Of a stretch of 64,000 nucleotides of DNA, positions 16,680-24,769 are shown in pieces. The notes beneath the pieces were generated by a model. That model ran no database searches. It was not told the origin of the DNA and was given only the letters and a program-made list of their open reading frames with translations. A program made the translations under genes and the position numbers. Positions within the stretch are counted from its first letter, which is position 1; the number at the start of each line of letters is the position of its first letter. Source of the stretch: Lysobacter sp. MMG2. Its GTDB lineage: Bacteria; Pseudomonadota; Gammaproteobacteria; Xanthomonadales; Xanthomonadaceae. The stretch covers positions 620,001-684,000 of the forward strand of contig NZ_JAERQY020000002.1 in assembly GCF_016735495.2 (NCBI RefSeq), read 5' to 3'.

Positions 16680-17716
16680 TCCTCCGGCGGCGTCATCGCC
16701 CGTTCGTCATGCAACGCAGGCATTACAAACCGTTCGGCCCAGGCGCGTGCGCGCGCGAGCTCCCCACGATGGTGATCGTGCACCAGTCGCGCTTCGTGTG
16801 CGCGCCGATCGGCGCTGTATTCCACCGACACCGCCTTGGCGTTGCGGCGCGCGACCTCGTCGGCCCGTGCGCGCACCACCTCGGCCGGCGCGGGCAGCCG
16901 CCACCAGCGCGAGCACGCGACCGGCACGCCGACCGGGTCGGCCGCGAGCGTCGTGAAGTCGAGCAGGCGCGCGCGGTCGCCGTACTGCGCGGCCAGGCGT
17001 GCGATGAGATCGCGCTGCGCCGCCCATTGCAACGCAACCGCGCAGAGCAGGTCCGGCGGCTGCAATGCCTGCGCCGGCAAGCGCGTGTGCAGCGAGCCGG
17101 CGCGCAGTGCGCGTTCGGCCAGCTCGGGCACTTTCGCCCACGTGTCGGCGGGTTTCTTGAGGTTGGAGATCAGGAAGTCCTCGAGCGACGAGGTCAACAG
17201 CACGGCGCGGCTGCCGGGCGTGGCATCGAGCAGTTCACCGGCGATGTTGAGCGCGGCGTGCGTGGCCTTGATGAGCACGCCGCCGCCGTCGCTCCAGGGG
17301 CGCGACAGCAGCCGGGCCGTCGTCGCGGAGAGCTCGCCGGTGGACCAGCCGGCATGGCGCGCGTCACCGAGGCGACGCAGCACCAGTGGCTCCTTCAGCG
17401 CGACCTGGTGCGGCGGGACATGCAGCGCGCGGGCGAGCAGGGTCGAGCCGCAGAAAGAGGTGTGGAACAGCCAGGCCGGCGGTCGCGGCGGCGCGGCGAC
17501 GGAAGCCGCGGCATCCGCGCCCACAGGCGTCGCATCGTCGAGGCCGGCGTCGAGGCGCGTGTCCAGGAAGGTCGAACGCTCCAGCGCATCGACATCCAGC
17601 GTTGCGAACGTGAAACGCCGCTCCGGCACGTGCAGGTCGACCGGAAACCAGCGGGCGTCCGCGAGGGCGGACGACGGCGCGGATTCGGGCGACGGAGGCA
17701 TCGCGGCGTCGGGCAC
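16670..17716 (-). CDS. Sulfotransferase-like P-loop protein
   Basis: The 348-residue protein has a sulfotransferase-type P-loop, WLFHTSFCGSTLLARAL (residues 82-98), and a second motif near 170-185 (AVLLTSSLEDFLISNLKK) that resembles the 3'-phosphate-binding segment. The N-terminal 80 residues are Pro/Ala-rich. The reading opens with GTG at 17716; an ATG at 17701 is an alternative, and neither has a good Shine-Dalgarno. It lies 4 bases after the hydroxylase-like gene and overlaps the TPR sulfotransferase, so the three form a tight unit. Two different sulfotransferase folds side by side suggest consecutive or alternative substrates. Enzyme activity is inferred. Confidence 0.72.
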   Translation of the reverse strand: MPDAAMPPSPESAPSSALADARWFPVDLHVPERRFTFATLDVDALERSTFLDTRLDAGLDDATPVGADAAASVAAPPRPPAWLFHTSFCGSTLLARALHVPPHQVALKEPLVLRRLGDARHAGWSTGELSATTARLLSRPWSDGGGVLIKATHAALNIAGELLDATPGSRAVLLTSSLEDFLISNLKKPADTWAKVPELAERALRAGSLHTRLPAQALQPPDLLCAVALQWAAQRDLIARLAAQYGDRARLLDFTTLAADPVGVPVACSRWWRLPAPAEVVRARADEVARRNAKAVSVEYSADRRAHEARLVHDHHRGELARARAWAERFVMPALHDERAMTPPEEWT

Positions 17717-17720
17717 GACG

Positions 17721-18305
17721 TCAGCCCGGGACGCGCTGGCGCTCGAACTTGATCGCGAACGTGTAGCGCGGCGCGTAGCAGATGCGGTTCGGCGGGCGGC
17801 CGACGTGCTTGATCGCGCCGTCGAAGATCACCAGCCGTCCGGGACGCGGCTGCACGGCGCAGGCCACTTCGTCCTGCGCGTCGAAGAACATCGTCTCCCC
17901 ACCCCACTCCAGGTCCCACTGCTCGCACAGGTACCACAGCGCGGTGAGATCGTGCTGCTCGGGCAGGCAGTCGGTGTGGCTGAAGAGCATGTCGCCGAAG
18001 CTGGCGACGTTGGTGTACGCGCGGTACGGCCGGTAGCCGAACTCGCGCGTGGTGAAGCCCAGCACCGCGCGGGCCGTGATGTCGAAGATCGGCTGCTGCA
18101 CCAGCGCTTCGAGCTTCACTTCGGTGGCCCAGTGCCGATGCTCGGCCGTTTCCGGGCGGGCGATCTCGGTGCGCGTGTACGCGGCCCGTTCCAGGCCGCG
18201 CACGTAGTCGCCGACGTTCGGCAGATGGCCGTCGAACACCCGCAGCGGGCGGCCGTCGATCACGAGTTCACGACTGGCCGCGAGCGCGGCGGGGTTCGTT
18301 GTCAT
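17721..18305 (-). CDS. Prolyl 4-hydroxylase-like 2OG-Fe(II) oxygenase
   Basis: The 194-residue protein carries the oxygenase triad: H110 and D112 in LFSHTD, H167 in AIKHVGRPP, and R180 ahead of YTFAIKF for 2-oxoglutarate. The order and spacing fit the P4Hc (prolyl 4-hydroxylase) fold, similar to proteins that hydroxylate proline or neighbouring residues. The Shine-Dalgarno (GAGG) overlaps the pckG stop 7 bases upstream, so it is probably on the pckG transcript. It opens a three-gene unit with two sulfotransferase-like genes, consistent with hydroxylation followed by sulfation of a shared target. That pathway is an inference from order. Confidence 0.8.
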   Translation of the reverse strand: MTTNPAALAASRELVIDGRPLRVFDGHLPNVGDYVRGLERAAYTRTEIARPETAEHRHWATEVKLEALVQQPIFDITARAVLGFTTREFGYRPYRAYTNVASFGDMLFSHTDCLPEQHDLTALWYLCEQWDLEWGGETMFFDAQDEVACAVQPRPGRLVIFDGAIKHVGRPPNRICYAPRYTFAIKFERQRVPG

Positions 18306-18312
18306 GCAGTCC

Positions 18313-20118
18313 TCAGTTCGAAAGCGCCTTGGCGATGCGCTGCTGCTCGTCCTTCAGCGCCTGCGGCATGCGCGGGCCGTACTCGTCCAGGTACTCGCCG
18401 ATGCTGGCGAACTCCGCCTGCCAGCCTTCGCGTTCGAAGCCGAACAGCTTCGCGCGCGCTTCGTCGGTCAGGGCGACGCCTTCCAGGTTGATCTCGTCGT
18501 TCTTCGGCAGATGACCGATCGGCGTCTCCACCGAACCGGCCTCGCCCTTCACGCGCTGGATCATCCACTCCAGCACGCGCAGGTTCTCGCCGAAGCCCGG
18601 CCACAGGAACGAACCGTCATCGCCCTTGCGGAACCAGTTGACGTGGAAGATCTTCGGCAGCTTCGCGTCGGCCTTGTCGAACGACAGCCAGTGGCTGAAG
18701 TAGTCGGCGAAGTTGTAGCCGCAGAAGGGCTTCATCGCCATCGGGTCGCGGCGCATCACGCCGACCGCGCCGGTGGCGGCGGCGGTGGTTTCCGAACCCA
18801 TCGCGGCGCCGACCAGCACGCCGTGCGTCCAGTCGCGCGCTTCGAACACCAGCGGCACCAGCGACGGACGACGACCGCCGAACACGATCGCGCTGATCGG
18901 CACGCCGGCGGCGCTTTCGGCTTCGGTCGAATAGCTCGGGCACTGCTTCGCGCTCACGGTGAAGCGCGAATTCGGATGCGCGGCCGGGCCCTTGGCGGCG
19001 TCGAACGCGTTGCCGCGCCAGTCGGTCACCGGCTGCTGGCCGTCGTCGAGGCCTTCCCACCACGGCTGGTTGTCGGCGGTGACGCCGACGTTGGTGAAGA
19101 TGGTGTTCTTCTGGATCGAGGCGAGCGCGTTCGGGTTCGACTTCTTCGACGTGCCCGGCGCGACGCCGAAGAAACCGGCTTCCGGGTTGATCGCGTACAG
19201 GCGGCCATCGGCACCCGGGCGCATCCAGCAGATGTCGTCGCCGACCGTCCAGACCTTCCAGCCGTCGGCGCGATAGCCTTCCGGCGGAATCAGCATCGCC
19301 AGGTTCGTCTTGCCGCAGGCCGAGGGGAACGCGGCGGCGACGTAGTGCGTCTCGCCCTGCGGATTCTCCAGGCCCAGGATCAGCATGTGCTCGGCCAGCC
19401 AGCCTTCCGACTTGGCCTGGTGCGAGGCGATGCGCAGCGCATGGCACTTCTTGCCCAGCAGCGCGTTGCCGCCGTAGCCGGAGCCGAACGACTTGATCGT
19501 CAGTTCTTCCGGGAAATGCATGATGAAGCGGCGTTCCGGATCGAGCTCGCCGATGGAATGCAGGCCGCGCACGAAGCTGCCTTCGCGCTCGATGCGCGCC
19601 AGGGCCGGTGCGCCCATGCGCGTCATGATGCGCATGTTGGCGACCACGTACGGGCTGTCGGTGATTTCCACGCCGCAACGCGACAGCGGGGAGTCGATCG
19701 GGCCCATGCAGTACGGGATCACGTACATCGTGCGGCCCTTCATGCAGCCGTCGAAGAGCGCGTCCATCTTCTTGTGGCCGTCGGCCGGCGACATCCAGTG
19801 GTTGTTCGGGCCGGCGTCGTCCTGTTTGCTCGTGCACACGAAGGTCAGGTGCTCGACGCGTGCGACGTCGTCCGGATGCGAGCGGTGCAGGTAGCTGCCC
19901 GGATGCGTCTGCTCGTTGAGCTTGACCAGCGTGCCATCACGCTGCATCTGCGCGATGAGCGCGGCGTTCTCGGCGTCGCTGCCGTCGCACCAGTGGATCG
20001 CGTCGGGCTTGGTCAGCGCGGCGACTTCTGCGACCCAGGCGTTGAGGGCGGCAAGCTTGCTGCCGTCGCTTCCCGGGGCGATGACAGGTTTGGCGACGTC
20101 ATGGGAAATGGCATTCAC
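18313..20118 (-). CDS. pckG: Phosphoenolpyruvate carboxykinase (GTP)
   Basis: The enzyme converts oxaloacetate and GTP to phosphoenolpyruvate, the first step of gluconeogenesis. The sequence has the GTP-type features: the P-loop FPSACGKTNLAML with the reactive cysteine, FGSGYGGNALLGKK, and FFGVAPGTSKKSNPNA. The length of 601 residues is normal for the family. An ATG lies at 20127, but GGAGG is directly against it. A GTG at 20118 (VNAISHDVA) has 9-base spacing, so I prefer it. Downstream, the hydroxylase-like gene begins only 7 bases after the stop, an unusual partner for pckG. The TetR gene ends about 50 bases upstream on the same strand. Confidence 0.95.
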   Translation of the reverse strand: MNAISHDVAKPVIAPGSDGSKLAALNAWVAEVAALTKPDAIHWCDGSDAENAALIAQMQRDGTLVKLNEQTHPGSYLHRSHPDDVARVEHLTFVCTSKQDDAGPNNHWMSPADGHKKMDALFDGCMKGRTMYVIPYCMGPIDSPLSRCGVEITDSPYVVANMRIMTRMGAPALARIEREGSFVRGLHSIGELDPERRFIMHFPEELTIKSFGSGYGGNALLGKKCHALRIASHQAKSEGWLAEHMLILGLENPQGETHYVAAAFPSACGKTNLAMLIPPEGYRADGWKVWTVGDDICWMRPGADGRLYAINPEAGFFGVAPGTSKKSNPNALASIQKNTIFTNVGVTADNQPWWEGLDDGQQPVTDWRGNAFDAAKGPAAHPNSRFTVSAKQCPSYSTEAESAAGVPISAIVFGGRRPSLVPLVFEARDWTHGVLVGAAMGSETTAAATGAVGVMRRDPMAMKPFCGYNFADYFSHWLSFDKADAKLPKIFHVNWFRKGDDGSFLWPGFGENLRVLEWMIQRVKGEAGSVETPIGHLPKNDEINLEGVALTDEARAKLFGFEREGWQAEFASIGEYLDEYGPRMPQALKDEQQRIAKALSN

Positions 20119-20169
20119 GGACAACATCCTCCAGCGGGGGCCGGCGTTATTGAAAATTAGGCTGACGGA

Positions 20170-20853
20170 TCATGCTGATGGAATCAGCGTGGCCATCATG
20201 TGCTCGACATAGGCCTCGAATTCATCGTGCTGCATGCGCGCCTGGTGCAGTTGCAGGTTCAGCTGCAGGAAGCCCACGTAGGCGGCATACAGCAGGCGCG
20301 CGCGGTGCTGGGCGTCGGTGCGGCTGAGCCCGGCCTGGCGGAACGATGCGACGAGGTATTCGAGCCGGCGCTCGGAGACGCGGCCGATGACCGGCTGGAC
20401 TGCCGGGTGGTCGAGCGCCTTGAGCAGCTCGGAATAGATGACGTGCGATTTGAACTCGTGCGCGACCAGGGTGAACAACGCACGCAGGCGTTCGCGCGGG
20501 TCGGAGATGGGTTCGAGCTGGCCGAAGACGGTTTCCTGCTCGACCTTCTCCCAGCGCTCCAGCGCGGCCACCAGCAGGGCATCGCGCGAGGGGAAGTGCC
20601 AGTAGAAGCTGCCCTTGGTCACGCCCAGGCGACGGGCGAGCGGTTCGACCGCGACGGCGGCGACGCCCTGCTCGGCGATCAGGTCGAGCGCGGCCTGGGC
20701 CCAGTCGTCGGCACTCAGGCGCCCGGTGCGCTCGGGCGCGGCGGGGCGATCCTGGCCCGCACGCTCCTGGGCTCCGCGGTCACCGGTGCGGTCCTGCCCG
20801 GCTCCTTCCTGCTTGGTCTGCGCGTTCGAGCTCATGGCGGCAAGTTTAACCAT
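20170..20853 (-). CDS. TetR-family regulator, probable repressor of fadE
   Basis: The protein has 227 residues from the ATG at 20853, or 221 from 20835. After a polar, low-complexity N-terminal extension of about 45 residues, a TetR helix-turn-helix is clear (DLIAEQGVAAVAVEPLARRL and GVTKGSFYWHFPSRDALL). An all-helical ligand domain follows. It is divergent from the acyl-CoA dehydrogenase gene, and a palindrome covers the promoter between them, so control of fatty-acid breakdown by an acyl-CoA-responsive repressor (as with FadR/PsrA-type TetR proteins) is likely. The half-site CCATAC at 20850-20855 overlaps the first possible start codon, which suggests autoregulation. The start is uncertain because no Shine-Dalgarno is visible. 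Confidence 0.88.
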   Translation of the reverse strand: MVKLAAMSSNAQTKQEGAGQDRTGDRGAQERAGQDRPAAPERTGRLSADDWAQAALDLIAEQGVAAVAVEPLARRLGVTKGSFYWHFPSRDALLVAALERWEKVEQETVFGQLEPISDPRERLRALFTLVAHEFKSHVIYSELLKALDHPAVQPVIGRVSERRLEYLVASFRQAGLSRTDAQHRARLLYAAYVGFLQLNLQLHQARMQHDEFEAYVEHMMATLIPSA

Positions 20854-20918
20854 ACGGCAGTGGCGGTAACAGTATGCGCCCCGTCAAGATGGCCGAAAGA
20901 AGGCATGAAGACGGTCGG

Positions 20919-20959
20919 TTGACAGCAAGGATGGGATATTACCATACTCGGCCGTATGG
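20919..20959 (+). promoter_or_regulatory. fadE promoter with palindromic TetR operator
   Basis: TTGACA (20919-20924) is followed after 18 bp by CATACT (20943-20948). The palindrome CCATAC-TCGGCC-GTATGG (20942-20959) covers this -10 box, so a bound repressor would block polymerase. A CCATAC half-site and a GTATG element recur at 20850-20876 next to the TetR start. The motif is seen directly; binding is inferred. Confidence 0.65.
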
Positions 20960-21079
20960 CAAGCGTTTGATGCGCGCGCTTGAACGCCTTGTTTCCATAA
21001 AAGGCCCCTGCGCATCGACGCAACCCGACCCAACATATCCATCAACTGGACACTGCCGCACCGCTGCTGGAGCGCCGTC

Positions 21080-23548
21080 ATGAGCATCGCCATTCCTTTT
21101 ATTGCCTTCCTGCTGGTGGGCGCCATCTGTGCTTACCACCGCCTGCGCCTGCCGGTGTGGGCGGCGCTGACCGCCACCGCCCTGGTCGCCTGCTGGCTGC
21201 TGGGCGCCAGTGGCACGGCGACCGTGGTGGCCGCGCTGGTCACCGCGATCATCGCGGTGCCGCTCCTGGTGCCGCAGATCCGCCTGCCGTTCATCACCAA
21301 GCCGCTGCTGGGCTTCTACACGAAGATCCTGCCGCCGCTGTCGGAAACCGAGCGCGTCGCGCTGGAAGCCGGCACCGTGGGTTGGGAAGGCCAGCTGTTC
21401 TCCGGCAAGCCGGACTGGGATGTGCTCGCCAACCAGCCCAAGCCGACGCTGCGTCCGGATGAGCAGGCCTTCCTCGACGGCCCGGTCGAAGAGCTGTGCA
21501 AGATGGTCGACGACTGGAAGATCACCCACGTCGACGCCGATCTCTCGCCGGACCTGTGGGAGTACATCAAGAAGAACAAATTCTTCGGCATGATCGTGCC
21601 GAAGGAGTACGGCGGCCTGGGCTTCACCGCGCTGGGCAACCACAAGGTGATCCAGAAGCTGGCTTCGATCTCCTCGGTGGTCTCCTCCACCGTCGGCGTG
21701 CCGAACTCGCTCGGCCCGGCCGAACTGCTGATGCACTACGGCACGCAGGAGCAGAAGGATCACTACCTCCCGCGCCTGGCCGATGGCCGCGAAGTGCCCT
21801 GCTTCGGCCTGACCGGCCCGTGGGCCGGTTCGGACGCCACGTCGATCCCCGACTACGGCATCGTCTGCATGGGCGAGTGGAACGGCGCGCGCGTGGTCGG
21901 CGTGAAACTGACCTTCGACAAGCGCTACATCACCCTCGCCCCGGTGGCGACGCTGATCGGCCTGGCCTTCCGCATGTACGACCCGGACGGCCTGATCGGC
22001 GACAAGCAGGACATCGGCATCACCCTGGCGCTGCTGCCGCGCGACACGGCGGGCGTGGAGATCGGCCGCCGCGCGATGCCGCTCAACAGCCCGTTCCAGA
22101 ACGGCCCGATCCGCGGCAAGGACGTCTTCATTCCGCTGAGCCAGCTGATCGGCGGCGAAGCCTACGCCGGCAAGGGTTGGCAGATGCTGGTGGAGTGCCT
22201 GTCCATCGGCCGTTCGATCACGCTGCCGTCCACCGCCTCGGGCGGCACGAAGTTCGGCGCCGTGGTGACCGGTGCTTACGCGCGCATTCGCAAGCAGTTC
22301 GGCCTGTCGGTCGGCCGCTTCGAAGGCGTGGAAGAAGCGCTCGCCCGCATCGGCGGCAACGCCTACACCATCAGCGCGCTGGCCGAAGCCTCGGCCGCCG
22401 CGGTGGCCCGTGGCGAACTGCCGGCGGTGCCTTCGACCATCTCCAAGTACCACTGCACCGAAATGGGCCGCGAAGTCGCCCGCGACGTCATGGACATCAT
22501 CGGCGGCAAGGGCATCATCCTGGGCCCGCGCAACTTCGCCGGCCGCAACTGGCAGGCCGCGCCGATCATGATCACGGTGGAAGGCGCGAACATCATGACG
22601 CGCTCGCTGATGATCTTCGGCCAGGGCGCGATCCTGTGCCATCCGTGGGTGCTGAAGGAAATGAAGGCGGCGACGTTGCCCGATCCGGAAGAACGCCTGC
22701 GCGAGTTCGACCGCAACCTGTTCGGGCACATCGGCTTCGCGATCTCCAACGCCGTGCGCTCGTTCTGGTTCGGCCTGACCTCGGCGCGAGTCGGCAAGGC
22801 GCCGGGCGATGCCTACACGCGCCGCTACTACCGCAAGCTCAACCGCTACTCGGCGGCGCTGGCGCTGTGCGCCGACACCTCGATGCTGCTGCTGGGCGGC
22901 AAGCTGAAGTTCAAGGAATCGCTGTCGGGCCGCCTGGGCGACGTGCTCAGCAACCTGTACATCGCCAGCGCGCTGCTCAAGCGCTACGAGGACGAAGGCC
23001 GTCCGGTCACCGACCAGCCGCTGCTGGCCTGGTCGATCCACAACGCCACCTTCAAGATCGAAAAGGCGTTCTCCGGCGCGCTGCGCAACTTCCCGATCCG
23101 TCCGATCGGCTGGCTGCTGTGGGCGCTGGTGTTCCCGCTGGGCCGTCGCGCGCAGTACCCGAGCGATCGCCTGGGCCACAAGGTCGCGTCTTTGCTGATG
23201 TCGCCGAACGAAGCGCGCGATCGTCTGGGCAAGGGCGTGTTCCTCACGCCGACCGCGAACAACCCGGGCGGCCGCATCGCCAGCTATTTGCAGAAGGCAG
23301 TTCTCGCCGAGCCGGTGGAGCGCAAGTTCCTCAAGGCGCTCAAGCAGAAGGGCATCGAGGCGCACGACTTCGCCACGCAGCTCGACGAGGGCGTGCGCGA
23401 AGGCTGGATCACCGCCGACGAACGCCGCCAGCTGGAAGAGCTGCGCGAGCTGACGATCGACACGATCAGCGTGGACGACTTCGCTCCGGACGAGCTGCGT
23501 GCCGCCGGCCACCACGACGCGACGCACGACAGCCGCTACGCGGCCTGA
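21080..23548 (+). CDS. fadE: Membrane acyl-CoA dehydrogenase (FadE type)
   Basis: The enzyme catalyses the first beta-oxidation step, oxidising acyl-CoA to trans-2-enoyl-CoA with FAD. At 822 residues it matches the long FadE class, not the 380-residue short class. Two or three N-terminal hydrophobic segments (residues 1-65) anchor it in the inner membrane. The substrate/FAD region contains CFGLTGPWAGSDATS, and the catalytic glutamate lies in ITVEGANIMTRSL near residue 501. The C-terminal 250 residues form the extra domain typical of FadE. A TetR gene is divergent, with an operator on this promoter. A hairpin terminator and a thioesterase-fold gene follow. Confidence 0.95.
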   Translation: MSIAIPFIAFLLVGAICAYHRLRLPVWAALTATALVACWLLGASGTATVVAALVTAIIAVPLLVPQIRLPFITKPLLGFYTKILPPLSETERVALEAGTVGWEGQLFSGKPDWDVLANQPKPTLRPDEQAFLDGPVEELCKMVDDWKITHVDADLSPDLWEYIKKNKFFGMIVPKEYGGLGFTALGNHKVIQKLASISSVVSSTVGVPNSLGPAELLMHYGTQEQKDHYLPRLADGREVPCFGLTGPWAGSDATSIPDYGIVCMGEWNGARVVGVKLTFDKRYITLAPVATLIGLAFRMYDPDGLIGDKQDIGITLALLPRDTAGVEIGRRAMPLNSPFQNGPIRGKDVFIPLSQLIGGEAYAGKGWQMLVECLSIGRSITLPSTASGGTKFGAVVTGAYARIRKQFGLSVGRFEGVEEALARIGGNAYTISALAEASAAAVARGELPAVPSTISKYHCTEMGREVARDVMDIIGGKGIILGPRNFAGRNWQAAPIMITVEGANIMTRSLMIFGQGAILCHPWVLKEMKAATLPDPEERLREFDRNLFGHIGFAISNAVRSFWFGLTSARVGKAPGDAYTRRYYRKLNRYSAALALCADTSMLLLGGKLKFKESLSGRLGDVLSNLYIASALLKRYEDEGRPVTDQPLLAWSIHNATFKIEKAFSGALRNFPIRPIGWLLWALVFPLGRRAQYPSDRLGHKVASLLMSPNEARDRLGKGVFLTPTANNPGGRIASYLQKAVLAEPVERKFLKALKQKGIEAHDFATQLDEGVREGWITADERRQLEELRELTIDTISVDDFAPDELRAAGHHDATHDSRYAA

Positions 23549-23569
23549 CGCGACGCGGGATTCACATCC

Positions 23570-23600
23570 ACGACGGCGGGCTTGTCCCGCCGTCGTCTTA
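23570..23600 (+). terminator. Terminator-like hairpin after fadE
   Basis: ACGACGGCGGG (23570-23580) and CCCGCCGTCGT (23586-23596) form an 11-bp perfect stem with a CTTGT loop, then CTTAT. The T-tract is short, so some read-through into the next gene is possible. Confidence 0.6.
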
Positions 23601-23613
23601 TGCGGACTTCGCC

Positions 23614-24078
23614 ATGACGCCATTGCTCCAGCTCTACCGCAGGATCACGCGCTGGCCCGCGGGCCACTGGCTGTTCTCGCGCGCGGTGTGCTTCAAGGCG
23701 CCCTACTTCGGCACCATCGCGCCGCGCATCGTTTCGCTGGAGCCGGGCCGCTGCGAAGTGCGCATCCGCGACCGTCGCCGCGTCCACAACCACATCGGCA
23801 CCGTGCACGCGATCGCGCTGTGCAATCTGGCCGAACTCGCTGCCGGCGTGATGACCGACGCTTCGCTGCCGCCGTCGATGCGCTGGATTCCCAAGGGCAT
23901 GACGGTCGAGTATCTGAAGAAGGCCACCGGCACGATGCACGGCGTCGCCACGCCCGATGTGGCGCTCGTCGAGTCGACGAACGGCTACGACCTGCCGGTC
24001 ACGGTGCTGGTGAGCAACGACGCGGGCGAAGCAGTGTTCCGCGCGTCGATCATGATGTGGGTGTCGCCGCGACGGTGA
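23614..24078 (+). CDS. Hotdog-fold thioesterase-like protein (DUF4442)
   Basis: The 154-residue protein resembles the DUF4442 group of hotdog-fold acyl-CoA thioesterases. Visible features are an N-terminal helix, the strand/turn RVHNHIGTVHAIALCNLAELA that places the long hotdog helix near residue 75, and WIPKGMTVEYLKKATG. These proteins usually hydrolyse or bind acyl-CoA. The gene follows fadE by 65 bases, which fits a role in fatty-acid turnover such as clearing unusable acyl-CoAs. The ATG at 23614 was chosen because the same frame upstream runs antiparallel to fadE codons. No catalytic residue can be assigned with certainty. Confidence 0.75.
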   Translation: MTPLLQLYRRITRWPAGHWLFSRAVCFKAPYFGTIAPRIVSLEPGRCEVRIRDRRRVHNHIGTVHAIALCNLAELAAGVMTDASLPPSMRWIPKGMTVEYLKKATGTMHGVATPDVALVESTNGYDLPVTVLVSNDAGEAVFRASIMMWVSPRR

Positions 24079-24090
24079 AAGCCGCGGCTC

Positions 24091-24444
24091 CTAGCGGGCG
24101 AACCACACCACGGCCAACGCCACGATCGCCGGCAGTGCCTGCACGTAGAAGATGCGCTTGTTGACCGTCGCCGCGCCGTACACGCCGGCGACGATCACGC
24201 ACGCCAGGAAGAAAGTCGCCACATCGGCGCGCTGGGCGACGATCGCCCACACCAGCCCGGCGACGAGGAATCCGTTGTAGAGGCCCTGATTGGCGGCAAG
24301 CACCTTCGTCGCCTCGGCCTTTTCCGGCGACATCCGGAACACCTTGCGGCCCAGCGGTTTCGTCCACAGGAACATCTCCAGCACCAGGAAGTACAGGTGC
24401 AGCAGGGCGACGATCGCGATCAGCACCAGCGCGAGCATGGACAT
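24091..24444 (-). CDS. DUF1304 small membrane protein
   Basis: This 117-residue protein has four hydrophobic segments (about 4-25, 53-70, 76-92 and 98-115) and the family pattern LHLYFLVLEMFLWTKPLGRK then NQGLYNGFLVAGL. These match DUF1304 inner-membrane proteins of unknown function. An ATG at 24438 (MLAL) is an alternative start. It converges on the thioesterase gene with only a 12-base gap, and no terminator is visible between them. Nothing in the context suggests a role. Confidence 0.85.
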   Translation of the reverse strand: MSMLALVLIAIVALLHLYFLVLEMFLWTKPLGRKVFRMSPEKAEATKVLAANQGLYNGFLVAGLVWAIVAQRADVATFFLACVIVAGVYGAATVNKRIFYVQALPAIVALAVVWFAR

Positions 24445-24476
24445 TCGGGTTCTCCAACAGGCGGCGTAACGCAGAC

Positions 24477-24504
24477 GTCATCCCGGCGAAGACCGGGAGC
24501 CAGG
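24477..24504. repeat. REP-like palindrome, left copy of an inverted pair
   Basis: GTCATCCCGGCGAAGACCGGGAG is an imperfect inverted repeat of the dispersed palindrome family. It points toward the copy at 24623-24651, about 150 bases away in opposite orientation. The pair fills the gap between the DUF1304 gene and the epimerase gene. Confidence 0.7.
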
Positions 24505-24622
24505 CTCGCAGCGTCGCATGGATTCGGTGAGTGCAAACAGCGTCGGAGTCACCGCCCTTATTCCGACGGAAGAGGGGTTTGGGTGACTGGAGTGACGCGA
24601 CAGCGTCTGACAACGTGACGGC

Positions 24623-24651
24623 CTGGATCCCGGCCTTCGCCGGGATGACGG
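24623..24651. repeat. REP-like palindrome, right copy of an inverted pair
   Basis: ATCCCGGC-CTTC-GCCGGGAT (24627-24646) is a perfect 8-bp inverted repeat followed by GACGG. Apart from the element at 24477, I see nothing gene-like in 24445-24769. Confidence 0.75.
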
Positions 24652-24769
24652 CATCGGGTGTGCTGCCGGCCTTTCGGGTGGGCGCCGGCCTTTCGGCTGT
24701 GCCATCCACGCTTTCCGGCGCGATATCGGCCTCTTGGTACGCGACTGGTCTTCCAGCGCTGGCTGCGCC

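Noticed and set aside
20939-23623. 894-codon frame antisense to fadE
   Set aside because: It is complementary to a clear acyl-CoA dehydrogenase and has no recognisable domain.
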